A stretch of 64,000 bases of DNA from Protula sp. h YS-2021 (GCA_949752745.1 OX457026.1:30442116-30506115); one strand, 5' to 3'. Numbered from the stretch's first letter, positions 1-12,725 are shown. Notes: a model not told the origin generated them from the sequence alone. Made by a program: numbers and translations.

Positions 1-110
1 CAACCAACCAACAACCAACCAACAACCAACCAACCAAGCAAACAACCAACCAACACCAACTAACAGCAACCAACCAACCAACCAACAACCATCCGACCAA
101 CCAACCAAGT
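1..110. repeat. CCAA/CAAC simple repeat
   Basis: Nearly pure tandem CAAC/CCAA tetranucleotides with occasional slips open the window. The repeat continues off the left edge, so its full length is unknown. No gene overlaps it. Confidence 0.95.
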
Positions 111-214
111 CTAGCTGAACGTTATAGTGAAAAATGGCTCAAATCGGTCAAGTAGTTTTAAAGTTATGCGCTGTTCAAGTTGCCATGCTAGCCATATGGC
201 AAATTAATTTCCCA

Positions 215-985
215 CGGGGTGGGGGGGGGGGTGGGAATTCAAAAACCAAAAATGTTCAGAATCGTATGAAATGGATAAATCACAAAATTTCAAAATTTTT
301 CCATGGGGGGTGGGGGTCGGCAGATAAAAAAACCAAAAATGTTCAGAATCGTCTGAAAGGTGTAAATATGCCAAAAATCACAAAATTTTCCTACCGATGG
401 CAGGTGAGGGTGGTCGGAAGGTAAAAATATATTCTGAATTGTCTGAAACGGATAAATATGCAAAAATCACAAAATTTTCCCTCCGAGGGGAGCGGGGGGT
501 GGGTCGTTAAATAAAAAAAAACAAAAATTTTCAGAATCGTCTAAAACGTGTAAATATGCGAAAATCACAAAATTTCAAAATTTTTCCACGGTTGGGGGGG
601 GGGGGGGAAGGGATCGGGAGGTCAAAAACCAAAAATGTTCAGAATCGTCTAAAACGTGTAATATGCAAGAATAACAAAATTTTGTAATTTTTACCACAAA
701 GGTGGGGTCGGAAGGTCAAAAAACCAAAAATGTTCAAAATCATCTGAAATGTGTGAATATGCAAAAGTCACAAAATTTTCCCGTGGGAGGGGGGGGGCTG
801 AGTGGTTGTGGCTAAGAGGTCAAAAAATCAAAAATGTTCAGAATTGTCTATAACTTATAAATATGCAAAATTCACAAAATTTTCCCACCGACGGGAGTGG
901 ATGGGAGGTAAAAAACCCCAAAAATGTTCAAAATCGTCAGAAATGTGTAAATATGCAAAAATCACAAAATATATGTTTATGCGAG
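215..985. repeat. Degenerate ~90-120 bp minisatellite
   Basis: A unit containing AAACCAAAAATGTTCAGAAT, then a stretch like GTAAATATGCAAAAATCACA, then AAAATTTTCCC and a G-run recurs about seven times (near 241, 328, 515, 628, 720, 826 and 915). Units vary in length, mainly through the G-run. The short open frames here follow the repeat and have no coding character. Confidence 0.9.
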
Positions 986-1077
986 GTTCTGGCATAGTAA
1001 ATCCTGAGGGGAGGGGGAAGGGGGTGCTCACATAGTATGACTTAGGGGGAAGGGAGTGGCCCAGAACACCGAATTCC

Positions 1078-1910
1078 CCACAAATTTGCGAAAGAGGCGG
1101 CAGGAAGCTGAGAGCAGTAGTTTAAACTGGCGTGATGTCAGCCTCGGAGTATTGATCGCCCAACTCTCAATGAAAGCTATCACAGCATGTGTGTGCAAGT
1201 TAAAGTTGGCTGCAGCGTTTGGGTTTTTACCAATTACTAAAGAGTGATGAAATTTGGCTCAATGATAAAGAGTAATTTGACGCCGTAAAATCCGCATGTT
1301 TTAACCATGACCTTGGAGTACGATTGACATCCTCGGCCATTGTCAAAGTAAAAAACCGGAAGTGGACCGTTATCTCAAAAACGATTAGAGATACATCGAT
1401 TTTGAGCTCATTTTAGACTTTTTGGGTCTAAAAGACGATATGTAAGAGGTACCTCATGACCTTGAACTCCTTGGACGTGGTCAACGACAAAAACTGGAAG
1501 TTGACAATTTTCTCGAAAACGGTTAGAGATAGAGCGATTTTGAGCTTATTTTCGACCGTTTGGCACTAAAAGACGATGTGTCAGGAGTCCTTGGTGACCT
1601 TGACCTTCTCGGCCATGGTCAAAGTAAAAAAAAGCCAGAAGTTGACCATTATCTCGAAAACGGTTAGAGATTTTGGGTCTAAAAGATGATATGTAAGAGA
1701 TATTTCGATGACCTTGACCTCCTCTTCCATGGTCAAAAACCGGAAGTTGACCATTATCTTGAAAACGGTTAGAGATAGAACGATTTTGAGCTTATTTGCG
1801 ACCCTTTTGGGCCTAAAAGACGATATGTAATTAATCAAGAGTTTTGAATCGTATTTTTTTGTGACCCCCAAGTGTAATTTTCGCTACTCGGTAGCGAGAA
1901 CGGTCTATTT
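1078..1910 (+). repeat. Interspersed repeat family, copy A
   Basis: This stretch matches 52304-53085 over its whole length in the same orientation. It has a unique head (AAATTTGCGAAA to TTAAAGTTGGCTGCAGCG), a body of about four degenerate ~130-bp units (GACCTTGACCTCCTCGGCCA, then ATTATCTCGAAAACGGTTAG), and a tail ending near GTGACCCCCAAGTGTAATTT. The sharp shared ends suggest a mobile, non-coding element. No coding region or TIRs were seen. A DIRS fragment begins directly after its tail. Confidence 0.8.
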
Positions 1911-3050
1911 TTGTTTACGGATTACGATTTGCTGATTTTGCTGATTCCTGCACGAAGTGATTCTGGGTGTTGTCAGGACGGCTTTCGATCGGAACTTGCT
2001 TTCTAGGCATCAAGAACATAAGTGTGTTGTAGGTAATTTACAGTGAGATGCTTTCTGCTTTCCTCACAAATCCTGTAACACTTTCCTCATGGTCAACTCT
2101 TAGTTCGCATCGGGTCGGCTCTGCAAACAGAATAGTTTAAAGGTTTTACCGTCTTTCTTCCCTTCTGCTAGAAATAGGGCATTGCTGGATCGTTGGGTAT
2201 GCGCTTGCATCCACATCGGTCTCAAACGTGGCCAATATTGGAGCGTTTTTTCTTGGAGTGGTTGCCATCACTGTCTCATTCTGTGTCAGGCGTGTACGTG
2301 TTGCGGCGATTTGACACAGTGCCCAGTAGTGGATTCGCTCGCTTTGCCTCTAGTACAGCTCTCGGACCGCCTATGTGGGACGCCATCTCGACACTGTGTC
2401 GGGTCGATGCAGGTGTGACAGCTTAAATGCATCGTCTCTGTATCACTGTACGAGGATTCCCCTAACCTTGACAACCCGAACAGGTATCGATGTCGTTATA
2501 ACAGCCACCCATCACACGTGCTTATTTCCTTTAGCATACGCTATTGTCAAGACAAGGCACTGTCACGTGTGTTGCAATGTCGATGGTCTCGTTGAAGTGC
2601 CGTCGTTGTGTTGGCTCATCACGGTCACGTGATCGATAACTATGCATTTTGTTATTATGTCTGTCTCGAACTGTGGCGGTGGCAAAGGGCCGTTGCAGTC
2701 ACATCACGTGACAGTGACCGGTCGTGACTGTCACGACCCGTGACTGACGGGGTTGACCTTGTGACGGGTCGTTGCTGTTACTTATCGTGCAGATAGTGAG
2801 TCATCACTGTCACGACCCGTGATTGCGACTGGTTGGCAGTCGGACTCGCAGCTACTCGGTCACGTGTCCCCCTGCGCTGAGACGGGTATCGACACAGTGT
2901 CGCTGTGTTTGCGACTTATCGCTCGCGTAACGTCTTGATCACGTGTTAACGCCATATCACTATTACCAATGCTTTGATGTAATCACAAGTGATTAGATCG
3001 TGGTTTGCCTTGTGTTGATGACTTTGTACGGCACCAACGCTTGTAATTAC
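1911..3050 (+). mobile_element. DIRS retrotransposon 5' fragment
   Basis: From about 1911 the sequence aligns with 12845-13900, the region just inside the 5' ITR of the DIRS element at 12.5-18.5 kb. Shared blocks include TTTGCTGATT, GGCTTTCG.TCGG, GGCATCAAGAACAT, CACAGTGAGA and the G/C-rich section with CGACCCGT/ACGGGTCG motifs at about 2670-2850. The ITR, RT and recombinase parts are absent from this copy, so it is a truncated relic. It abuts the repeat ending at 1910, as expected for an insertion or deletion junction. Confidence 0.65.
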
Positions 3051-3494
3051 ATACTGATGTAAGTTGCTTTCTGTTGTAGAGCATCAGCCGAATCCGGACT
3101 TATGTCTAATGTCACGTGGACCGGTGATCCACACACAAGATATAGCACGTGTTTTCTTCGCTGGGGTATAGATCCTTGCACTCTTCTTCTTCCTACTACA
3201 GCAGAAGGAGTCAAAAGAACGTAGTTGTCATCAGCGTCGCAACAACCAGCGAGTGCGACTGTGATTGAAGAACCAGGTAAACATGCTTTAACGAAATCAA
3301 GGAAGCCTAAACTCAAACCGAAACCACTGACTCTTGCTATGCTGACGTTCTCATCGTAGGAATTTACCTCGTTGATATCCATCAGGTGGATGTTACTTCA
3401 GCGATGGGGTCGCATGTTTTTCAGGTGAACACCCTCCATACACGCGCCTATTCAGTCTGTATCGTCGAAGCCGGTGTCGTCGTATCCCTTATAT

Positions 3495-3852
3495 CTGAAG
3501 TATCTAATTTCTTAATACTCATTTTTATGAGTAAAATATTTTGCAGACGCAGAAACCATCACTCTGGGTTTTCCAATGTGTTGAACATTGGTTATCGCGA
3601 TCCATAACAAAAATTTTGTTAAATAAACCGCACAGAACAAGTATTCCCTGTTACCATGCTTACAATGCGTTCTCAAAAACCGACCAATCTTCGTCGGTGC
3701 AGTTCTTATCATGTCATCGGACCATACCCAAGTTATCGTACCACACAATCCCAGTTGATGAGGAGGTGGACGTGTATAATTTAGTGATGGCTACTACGTC
3801 TACAAGATATTTTACTCATACAAATGAGTATTAAGAAATTAGATACTTCAGT
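3495..3852. repeat. DIRS ITR unit bounded by 57-bp inverted repeats
   Basis: Bases 3495-3548 and 3796-3852 are inverted copies of one ~57-bp sequence that contains its own small hairpin (TACTCAT, loop, ATGAGTA). The ~245 bp between them are the reverse complement of the 3' ITR of the plus-strand DIRS element (about 18220-18450). The same 57-bp module recurs at about 18186-18222 and in a decayed form at 9908-9965. It is therefore part of the terminal architecture of this DIRS family rather than an independent MITE. Confidence 0.7.
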
Positions 3853-4499
3853 TTTGATTTCAAAAATATCGTATGGTAGACCACGAAGCCATCACTATGG
3901 GACACTCGAATGGGTGGGGGGAATTGAACAACCAATGCATACGAACTGGTTGACACGTCGTCTACAAGACATTACGTCGGAAAGGCAAACATAAAAGAAA
4001 TTGAATTTATCTTTTAATTCAGCGGAGCCCCACCCAAACTGCCCATTCCATAGCAAATAACAATTTAAGTGGGGTTTCACCACGACGTGTCCATTATTAA
4101 CAAACAATATCAAGCTCGAACACACATACATACAGTTTGATACGAGCTAATACCCTCCCCTCTTTTTCCATAAGAGAGCTACACAAAACTAAATAGTTGA
4201 ATTCGGCATCCCCACATGTGGCAACAGGTCGCAGTGGCGTGTTATAAAATGTGCAAAGCCGCACTCTATAAAACACGACCATGTTACAAAAGGCTGCTGC
4301 GCCTAGCCTACACAGCACCAGTCACGTGACAGACAGAGTTACTAAGCGGCCTTCTTCTTCTTGTAAGTTTTCTTTCCGCCAGAGTACTGGGGAGGCCTCC
4401 AAGAAGGAGGGCTATTATGAATCACTGATTCAGCATCAACAAACCTGCAAAGAATTTGCAAATTATACAACTCGTCAGTTGTATAATTTTTCAGACAGT

Positions 4500-5560
4500 G
4501 TTTAAAAAACGTGTTTGGCGAGACCCAACAAGCAACTCACACATTGACACACCATTAGCATTACCAAGGAGTGGGATACATGTGTAAGCTGATGAACTTT
4601 AGTTGACAATCGCTTTTGAATTACATCTTCAGGTTCTTTAATTATATCATCATATGTTAATAATATGGTTTTCTCAATATAATTAGATATAGGTGCTATG
4701 GAAGGATCTAAGGCCGCAATAAACGTCTTGCCCAGAATCAATGGTAATGGTTTTAGGACCACCGCCTCCAGTGAACCATTAACTTGACCTATAGAGTTAT
4801 GTAAGGCGTGTATTTTCCCGCGGCGTTATCCGACGCCAGTGCCACGCAAAATACAATTTTCAAGGTAAGTAACTTATGTGAAATGATAGAGTGATGGAAA
4901 AAGTGGCGAGATACCTCAAAACTAACGACAAATCCCGAGGCACCACCGTACTGTCGGCAACAGGGCGCTCTAGTTGAAAGGACTTAAGTAAAAGCCGACA
5001 ATACATCACACGTGGACAAATCATAATATCTAACCGACACCTTCCTGACTTCGAACAAATAAAGAAAGAAACTGGCCAATACCACTGCCATCGCTGCCAC
5101 AAGACTGATATCCTTATCAAGATACCATGACTCAAACAGTACCAAAGTGACAAGTAGACTTTATTCGTGGAGTCTTTGTCAATCCTGTCAATTCACTGCA
5201 TCACTCTTTGAGTGAAACCCTTGGCTTTCAAGAAGGAAAACTTATCCACCATAGTTTCAGACAAAACTGCTGAGGATTTGGATGATAATATTCCCAATGA
5301 GGTTGGCACAGACTTCCATACTACAGTGAAATTGGAAGAATCTTGACGCACAAAGGAAAACAGGACAGTTCTGGATGAACGGGAGTTACTAACAAGAGAC
5401 GGTGGGGTCTCTCGTGCCAAGTCTTTATGAGAACCTTCATCATGAGAGAGGACGGTGGAAACGCAAACAACACCGCTGCAGGCCAGCGACACAGCAACGC
5501 ATCGATCGCTACTGCTGCTAAGTCCCGACACAGAGACATGTACAGCGGAAGACGATAACT
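4500..5560 (-). pseudogene. DIRS tyrosine recombinase remnant and 3' segment
   Basis: The minus strand carries pieces matching the plus copy's recombinase region: PRVMYCRLLLKSFQLERPV followed by LSLVLRYLA (5153-4860), and an upstream serine-rich linker (5531-5193). Further on, 4762-4502 contains ISNYIEKTILLTYDDIIKEP, which is also present in the plus copy. The C-terminal catalytic part of a tyrosine recombinase, with the R, HxxR and Y residues, is not visible. It appears replaced by this short conserved segment. Confidence 0.65.
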
Positions 5561-5639
5561 AAAACGATTGGCAAAGATATCGACCTGGGATGTTCCCAAC
5601 GGAGATTGGGTTGCAATCCAATAAAAGACCTCGCCCACC

Positions 5640-6890
5640 CGTCAAGCTAAATCGGCCAGAACATTCAGGCTGCCTACAATGTGTGATTTTTGAATGAAAC
5701 AACCGAACATACAGCAGGACCTGATTGGTGAGACAAGACAACGCCGGTGCAGGCGTGTTTTATACAAATAAGATACCACTGTCTGATTGTCGATCAGAAA
5801 CTTAACAACATGACCCTTGAGAAACTTGGCCAGAGTTTGACAAGCAATAAACACCGCCTTCATTTCCTAGACACTGATATGCAATCTGCGCTCCTGAATT
5901 GACCAATGACTCTTCCAGGTGCGTCCCTGGAAAAAGAAACCCCAACCGCTGCAAGAAGCATCGGTCTGTGCCACTTCGATGGACTGGAAGAGAAATGAGA
6001 AGACTGAGTTGACACGACCACAAATCGAGGTCCCTAAGAACAAGGGAAGATTATCGGATGACTCGGCAACCTTCCGCGACACAATCCCCTCAGCGCAAAC
6101 CGTTGAATCTCCCAGAAATGACTCCTCCCCAGCTCAACTGTCTTCTCCGTTGCTACCAACAGACCGAGGAGCGATTGGGAAACGCAAGGCTCGGGAGTAG
6201 ATACGACTTGTGCAATGATACACACAATTTTATGCATGCGATTTTGAGTGGGAAACACCAGGGCCCTTAAGAAATCTAGAAATTCCCCCAAGAACTCTAT
6301 TTGTTGAACCGGGAACAACTCTGACTTGCTGCGCTTGACCAACAAATCCAGGATATCGCACTGTTTCGCTAGTGTGTCTAACTGAGCCAAAATAACCTGC
6401 CTGTCTCCGTTCACTAAAAACCAGTCGTCGAGATATTGGAAAATAAGCAAACCTACTTGACGACCCCAACCCAATGAATTGAGTAAACACAAACGGTGCT
6501 GTGGACAAGCCGAACGGTAGGACAAGAAACCAATAGTTTTGATCCCCTATCCTGAAAGCCAGAAAGCGACGCAACGCTTCGTGCATCGGAATGTGTAGGT
6601 ATTTATCGGACAGATCCGCTGAAATGGCCCACATTCCCTGATTTAGGGTAGATTTTATTAACTGTGGAGTGTCGGTATTGAACGATAACAGGTGTATGAA
6701 TTGATTGAGATTTGACAAGTCTATTACAATTGCCCACCAATTGTCCAGAACCAGAGAGGAGACCCCACTGAAAAACCCGTTTTAACATGTAAAACTTTTG
6801 ACGGTAGCAGCCGAGACCACAGACGCGGACGAACACCCTGGAGCGTTTGGAACTAGTCCATCCTAGCTTGAAGAAAGTTGAAAACACAGG
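5640..6890 (-). pseudogene. DIRS reverse transcriptase-RNase H remnant
   Basis: Minus-strand translation shows the DIRS-type RT palm: a DLSDKYLHIPMHEALRRFLA-like stretch (6718-6550), then FLVLPFGLSTAPFVFTQF, then the catalytic YLDD box at 6424-6435. RNase H follows with TDASCSGWGFFF and HISV (about 6082-5867) and LIDNQTVVSYLYK (about 5790-5750). The pieces lie in at least three overlapping frames, so frameshifts split what was one RT-RNase H polypeptide. Catalytic residues are preserved in the pieces, which suggests fairly recent decay. Family assignment is secure. No intact product can be made. Confidence 0.85.
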
Positions 6891-7099
6891 GAGCCGTAGA
6901 TAGACTCATAATACAGCCGGAGGCTGTTGTGACTGGGCTACAAAGAAAAACGACAGCCTTCTAACCTGCTGCTTAAATCCTGTGATAGAAGTAGGCGAAT
7001 TGTCGGCAATAAAATATAATATTGTCTTTGAGTGGAGAGTCCGGAGCCCAAAAATCAACTGTAGACGCTTCTTCCCACATGCCTGGTAAAACCTCAACA

Positions 7100-8270
7100 C
7101 CCTGCGGATTCGGGTTACGCACAGGCCGCAATGGTTTGTAATCTTACAGCGTCATAATCCGGATAGAGGTGCAGCGGAGTAAGACACGATACTGTAGTGG
7201 CGACGGTGGTACGGAGGTACAACCGTTTCTGTCTCCAGTGCAGCTGCGATCTGTACTTGCGCACTTATAATCACCGACTCTTCCTCGACCGACGACTAAC
7301 TGTCAGCTGATAAAGACGATAACAATCCGTAAATGGAATGCTGTCTTAAACGGTGTGCAATATCTCTATCAATGGCTGTATAAGGAGCATGAAAGGTATT
7401 GACGGAGGCTGCGTATCTTTAGGCGAGGATGATTCCGTTGTGATAGTTGCCGATGGAATCGGATTAAGCCGTGAAGTTGCCGAAGCCACCGACTCCGATA
7501 TGGATGCAAGGTTACGCAACATCTTGAGTTCTTCATCGGAAACATACTTTAACGTATCCGGATGTAGATTAAAAGCTGTTTTCTCTGCTGTGATGTCCCC
7601 AGTAAAGCTTGTTTCTGAGCAATAGAAATGTTTAAGTCCATTTCAGTGGTATTGGGCAACTGGTGTAGGGAAACATCCTGAGTTAGTCTTTTTGTCTCTG
7701 GCGTGAGATTATGCAGTAAAGGCGCCTCCAAAAACAGATCGGATCGGCCCTTGTATAGCCGGAGTTGCCGTAACAACACCCGTCGCAGACGTAACATCCA
7801 CTTGTCCCGGATCAATGCCTAAAATTTTCAGTCATTCCACGAAATGACTGAATTTGATGTCCTGTCATTTCACAAAATGCCTAAAATGATTTGTTAATTG
7901 AAATAAAATACTGGATCTTCTTTATTATATTTGTCAGATACATCACTTATTCGTAGAGCACATTGAAGAATGCGACCAACTTGAACACAAAATGCTATTT
8001 TCGAAACACTTGCACCTGTTTTTTCACAACTCTGTATTACTCTACTTGAGAGATTTCTAACAGAAACTTCATTTATTTTTACAACACAGGAGCTAGACTC
8101 CTGTGTAACAGCCTGACGCAAGGAAATTTTCTGAGATTGATTGACATCGGAGTTGTTCAATAAACGCTCGGGACAAATGTCAAACTGATTACGTAAAAAT
8201 CTTCACAGAATATTTGCTTTAACACTTATCTTGTATAGATCATTTTCATCCCTATCAGCAATAACACCTA
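7100..8270. other. Unassigned stretch, possible DIRS 5' relic
   Basis: Only short broken frames occur here (for example minus 7549-7815 and 7894-8160). They lie where the gag-like region of the minus-strand DIRS element should be, but show no recognisable motif. CATTTCACAAAATGCCTAAAA and a related sequence repeat near 7830-7885. Nothing else is seen. Confidence 0.3.
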
Positions 8271-8279
8271 AGGTCTCCG

Positions 8280-8660
8280 TCGTCACTTCGGTCGCGGTCA
8301 CAGGCCCGGTCGCCGTCGTCGGCTTGGTTGCAGCCGCCGATCCCATCACCTCTTCACTTTAGTCGCCGACGTCGCTTCGCTCCTCGTCGTCGCTTTGTTC
8401 ACCACCGTCGCTTCGGTCATCATCGTCGCTTCGGTCCTTGCCGGCACTTCGGTCGATTGAGTCACCATCGTCACTTCGGTCATTGCCGGCGATGAGGTCA
8501 GCATCGTGACTTCGGTCGTTGCCTCCGCTTCGGTCGCCATCGTCGCTTTGCTGACCATCGTCGATTCGTTCGTTGGTTGCGCTTCGGTCGCTTCAGCCAC
8601 CACCCTCACTTCGGTCACAGCCGCCGATTCGGTCACCGTCGTCGCGTCTGCTCTCTTCCA
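8280..8660. repeat. GTCGCTTCGGTC minisatellite
   Basis: Imperfect tandem units built on TCGTCGCTTCGGTC and CACTTCGGTC (period a multiple of 3, about 24-30 bp) fill this interval. Because the period is a multiple of three, both strands stay open. The minus strand reads as a Thr/Glu/Val/Ala-rich frame (8346-8636). This is a low-complexity repeat rather than a recognisable gene. Confidence 0.75.
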
Positions 8661-9159
8661 AACTTTTGCGTGTCAAGGCTACTACGTACTAATCCAATGA
8701 TGGCATGCTGCAGACTCAATTGTTTGCCTACGTTGCAACATAAGTCCGTGATTGTCCAATGGCATTCCAAAGTCCAGTGTGCCGCTAGCAGAAATTATGC
8801 GGAAGAACTTGCGTACACTCTCATTGCAGGATGATACCTTTAGACGTTTAGCAAGTTTGTTGAGAACACCAATTCATTGTTCGATCCACTCTGTCGTTTG
8901 CAGCGTCGTCAGACTTGCTTAAGCTGAACATTGTAGATATCTGGATTTCAAGGTATTGAATGTGCGTATTTGGTTTCTTGTAATCCCATTCGGCAACATT
9001 CGTGTTTACTCAGGTTATAGAGGTAATCAAGCAATGGTGCCGACAGGTCGATATGTGGATGATGGGCTGTGACAAACAGGAACATGGGCGTCCTGCTTTC
9101 TCAGTTGGTCAGGTTTCAATGTGTAGTTCCAAGAGCGCTGCGTCGTGGCAGCTCACCAC

Positions 9160-9970
9160 ATGATCGACTACGACTATTTCTCTGTTGGCACTCAGAGATC
9201 TGAACTTGTGGTCACGGCAGGTCACTATCCTGAAGGGTGTTCCTTTTTCTCCTCCATCTCCATCAAGGCAGGCTAGAGCGGCTGCGTCTTGCAGTGGCTG
9301 GGGTTTCTTTTTCGAAGTTCGCACTTGGAAGTGTCATTGGCCATGTTGCGATCGAACGCTTCATATTTACGTGTTGGAAAAGAAGGCTGTTTTAATTGCA
9401 TGCTAGTTTCTGCCCGCCTTTTTCAAGGGTTATGTGGTTCAGTTTCTGGTGGAAAATCAGAAGGTTGTTTTTTATTTAGCTAAACAGGGTGATACGTGAT
9501 TACAGACGTTCTTTCAACTCACCAAATACGTTCGTTTATGTGCTCACGACAATGGTTCTGTAATTCAAGTGTCTCATATAGCAGACAGGTTGAATGTTCT
9601 CGCCGATCTGGCATCTAGAATGTGGGAAATCGTTCATACAGAGTGGGCTTTGGCGGATTTCACGTTTTATTGGATTGTGTGTCAATCGCCTTGGGACTGC
9701 TTCTTGTCGACGTCTTTGCTAACCCTCTCAGCTTCCATCTTCTGGTGAGTATTTCTCCGTATCCGTAGTATTCGATAATTAGGGTATGGTTCGGTTGGTT
9801 GACAAGCATTGTAAATAAAGCAGCGGGTGACACCCGTTCAGCATTTACAATATCCCGCAAAATGTTTATCATGGCTGGCGATAACTAATGTTAAGACATT
9901 GGATGGCTTATACGTCTATAAGATACTTTACCCATAAAAATTATTATCAAGAAATTAAATAATTCAGATT
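9160..9970 (+). mobile_element. DIRS RNase H fragment plus 3' ITR relic
   Basis: Plus-strand 9260-9410 encodes an RNase H piece (SCSGWGFFF, then HIYVLEKKAVLIAC) matching the RNase H of the other two copies. About 9500-9760 matches the linker that follows it. Bases 9776-9970 match the 3' ITR, including CCCGCAAAATGTTTATCATG and the decayed 57-bp module. The recombinase region is missing, so this is a deleted copy in plus orientation. Confidence 0.7.
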
Positions 9971-12339
9971 GCAAATGAAAAATAAAGTTTTGCTGCCAAT
10001 CTTGTTTACGTTTCAAGTCATGGTCATTTAAGTGTGACAAGTATTGGGCCTGTTCGTTTACTTTGATGACGTGTGTACCTCACTAACTGTTCGTTTGTTG
10101 ATAATGACGTCAAGCCGTGTGCTACACACATGCGCGTATGTCTGAAACTCTTGCGAAACAGCCAAAACACCTTAATTTCCCAGTCAAACTTTCACCAATT
10201 TGCTAGTTGTCCCAACGCTGAGCGACAACTTTGAAAATTACATTACTTCCCGGTATGACCTAAGCGGGGTTCCAACTAACTATATAAATTTTGCTTTCCG
10301 CAAGAGCAAATTTTAAAGATAACAACTTTAAGCCGTTTTACCATGCACCCTCTACATTATTTGCAATAAGAACCAACACGGTCGTTGAAGAAATATGGAA
10401 AATTTTCTTTCTTTTGATACTTATGGATCTGAACGATCGCAGCTCATTTTATGGAATAGCGCAATGATTAAAATTTACTATTTGTTTTTTTAACCAACGA
10501 GCATCTTATTTATATTATATCTTTTTTCTTATTACTGTTTGTTTTCATTCGTGTTGGCTACTAGTTTGGCTAACATATCGAGCCTGCGCTGTTCAATACC
10601 TGGCTCTATTTCAAATAGCTTCCTTATAATTTCTGCTTTTCAGGAACTCTTTATATCTAAGCAGAATATATTCCACACTTGGCAAAGGCCAAGACTTGCA
10701 AAGAGTCTATTGAAGTTGAAGCAGGTCAATGTTTTCGACCTTTTTTCATTTACTAGTCCATCACTTTCTCTTTAATACTTTTGTGACCATACTAGCCCTA
10801 GAACTCTTAAATTTCACAGACATGAAATACTTAATCTGATTTTGCTTTCGTTTTCTGGAGAGGCTTGCCATTTCATGAGCTTCTTATAGTAAGCTTCTTA
10901 GAAAGGCTTTAGAATCTAAAAATGTTTCGTCTTAAGAGGAAAAAGCAAGCCAAAATCAGGCTGAAAATGTTTAAGATTGTACATGAAGGGAGATTTAATT
11001 TTAATTTTATTTTTTCTCGAAGTGTTTAATAATTCGCCTTTGAGAATTTTACAAATTGTTTGCATAAGGTGAAAAAAATATAGTATGGGCGCAAAATGAC
11101 ATTAACTAAACTTAGGTTAAACCTCTGATCAGACATTGAACTTATGAATGAATGCTTGAAAGAGAGATAAAGAGGGGATTTGTTGCTTGTTGTTGAGTTG
11201 TTGGGTATAGTGGTGACAGGGTGGCGGGCTGGCGGTAGCTGTGTTCATAAATGACAGGCTGTGGTTTGCGGTCGTTGGCGGATTGGCCGCTGAGTACGAA
11301 ACACAGCTCACTCTTTAAATTTCTCAAGTCAGTTTAATCCTGGTGAGATCTGTTATTAAGTGAGTTGCTCTGAAACGCGAAAGTGAGATGTGTATCACTT
11401 CATAATCAAACGAAGATTTTTTAAAATTCAGTATTTAGAAATTTGACAAAATGAGGCATTTTACAAAGCATAACCTTATGTCTATCATGTCCGGGATATG
11501 GGCTGATGAACGCCAGTTATGATTAATAAAATCTATATTGGTATTTAAGACTTCTCCATTCTGTTGACATTTGCTCTCCTGCTTCAATTAATATTGTTAT
11601 TGTAATAAATATGCCGATCCGCTATGTTAGGATGTTCCAGAAACAAGGCCTTCGTCAGTGAATTGTCTAGAAAATAAGATGCAATAATATTTGAAATCAA
11701 AAAGTAGCATATATTTTTCTTCTTGCTTTGACTCTAATAAAATTACATTTTTTGTCATGAGCAAGAAAGGGCTAAGATGTTTGCAATGTACGAGTTTTGT
11801 TTTAGAATTTTAAAATAAAATTAATTTTACTGGGCCGCAAGATATGCAGGTACTAAACATTACAAATCACCCCCCGTAGTAAAACTGCATGTAAATTGTT
11901 TAATCATCGGCAAACTAAATGACCCTACTGCCTCGATGTTTTAATACTTCAGCAATGTAATCTGGGTATCAAAATCCTGTGCAGTCAAAATGTAAAAATT
12001 TTTCTATAGTTTACAAAGTGTGTTTCACTTATTTACGAAAGTGATAATTAAATTAAATTCGCTTATTTGCAAAATGGATAAATAAATTGAGTTAACAAAA
12101 TTTACCAAAACTCCGCAAAATGCCTCAAATCTTTCCCTAATAACTTAAAATGAGGTGTGCTATCGGCTTGGTACTGAATTCGAACCATGGAGAAATTTAA
12201 GACTAGTATAATGCAGGACTTGTCAAAATATTAGAAAGCATTCTAATAGTGACCAATTAGAGATTCACGGGTGTATATTTGTTTCATTGGCCAGTTAAAA
12301 CCCTTAAAGAAGGTTTTTCAAATCACAGTGATTTCTACT
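9971..12339. other. AT-rich intergenic DNA, nothing recognised
   Basis: No exon-like frame, RNA gene or clear repeat was found. A few short open frames (10539-10775, 11129-11327) have no coding features. ATGACGTCAA near 10104 is an isolated CRE-like site. Confidence 0.5.
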
Positions 12340-12530
12340 TACAAAAGTGAATATCGAAAAATTATATACACCAGTTTTAATTTCGAAAAAATTAGCTAGG
12401 AGAGTCCGAAGCCATCAATACAGTGATTAAAACAGGAAGGGGTGCATTATATTGCCTGTTGGTTGGTTTCCTGTATATCTACGAATTAAAACATCTATTT
12501 TAATTTCGAAAATATCGTCTTTTGGGCTAT

Positions 12531-12725
12531 GAAGCCATCACTATGGGTTTTCCGATGTGTTACACATTGGTTATCGCGATCCATAATAAAACTCTTGCGG
12601 GTTGAACTGCAAAAAGGTACCCCCTGTTACTATGTTTACAATGTGTAGCCAACCAACCGATTAATCAGCGTCGGTGCAGTTCTTGTCATGTGATCGAAGC
12701 ATTTCCAACTTATCGCGATCCGAGT
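12531..12725 (+). repeat. DIRS 5' inverted terminal repeat
   Basis: This ~195-bp repeat starts at GAAGCCATCACTATGGG and runs through TTGGTTATCGCGATCCATAA and GGTGCAGTTCTTGTCATGTG. It is the reverse complement of 18250-18450 and matches 3548-3780. A short extra copy of its outer edge lies just upstream at about 12376-12420. Confidence 0.8.

Larger units (their letters stand above)
3495..7100 (-). mobile_element. Degenerate DIRS-type retrotransposon (minus copy)
   Basis: Reading on the minus strand from about 7100 down to 3495 gives the order seen in DIRS elements: RT, RNase H, the N-terminal part of a tyrosine recombinase, a short conserved 3' segment, and an ITR. DIRS elements insert by tyrosine recombination, so they have inverted or split repeats and lack target-site duplications. 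Each coding part is in several frames with stops, so the copy is dead. Bases 3930-4080 are the reverse complement of 18001-18150, which shows collinearity with the plus copy. The upstream (5') boundary is uncertain, and relics may continue to about 7820. Confidence 0.8.

Noticed and set aside
134..1035. Short frames in the first kilobase
   Set aside because: They follow the minisatellite units and start or stop with each repeat.
3047..3382. Minus-strand 111-codon frame
   Set aside because: It reads as protein-like in parts but has no recognisable domain, splice context or second copy. It is too weak to call.
8346..8636. Thr/Glu-rich frame (mucin-like)
   Set aside because: It is an artefact of a minisatellite with a period divisible by three. 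The opposite strand is equally open.
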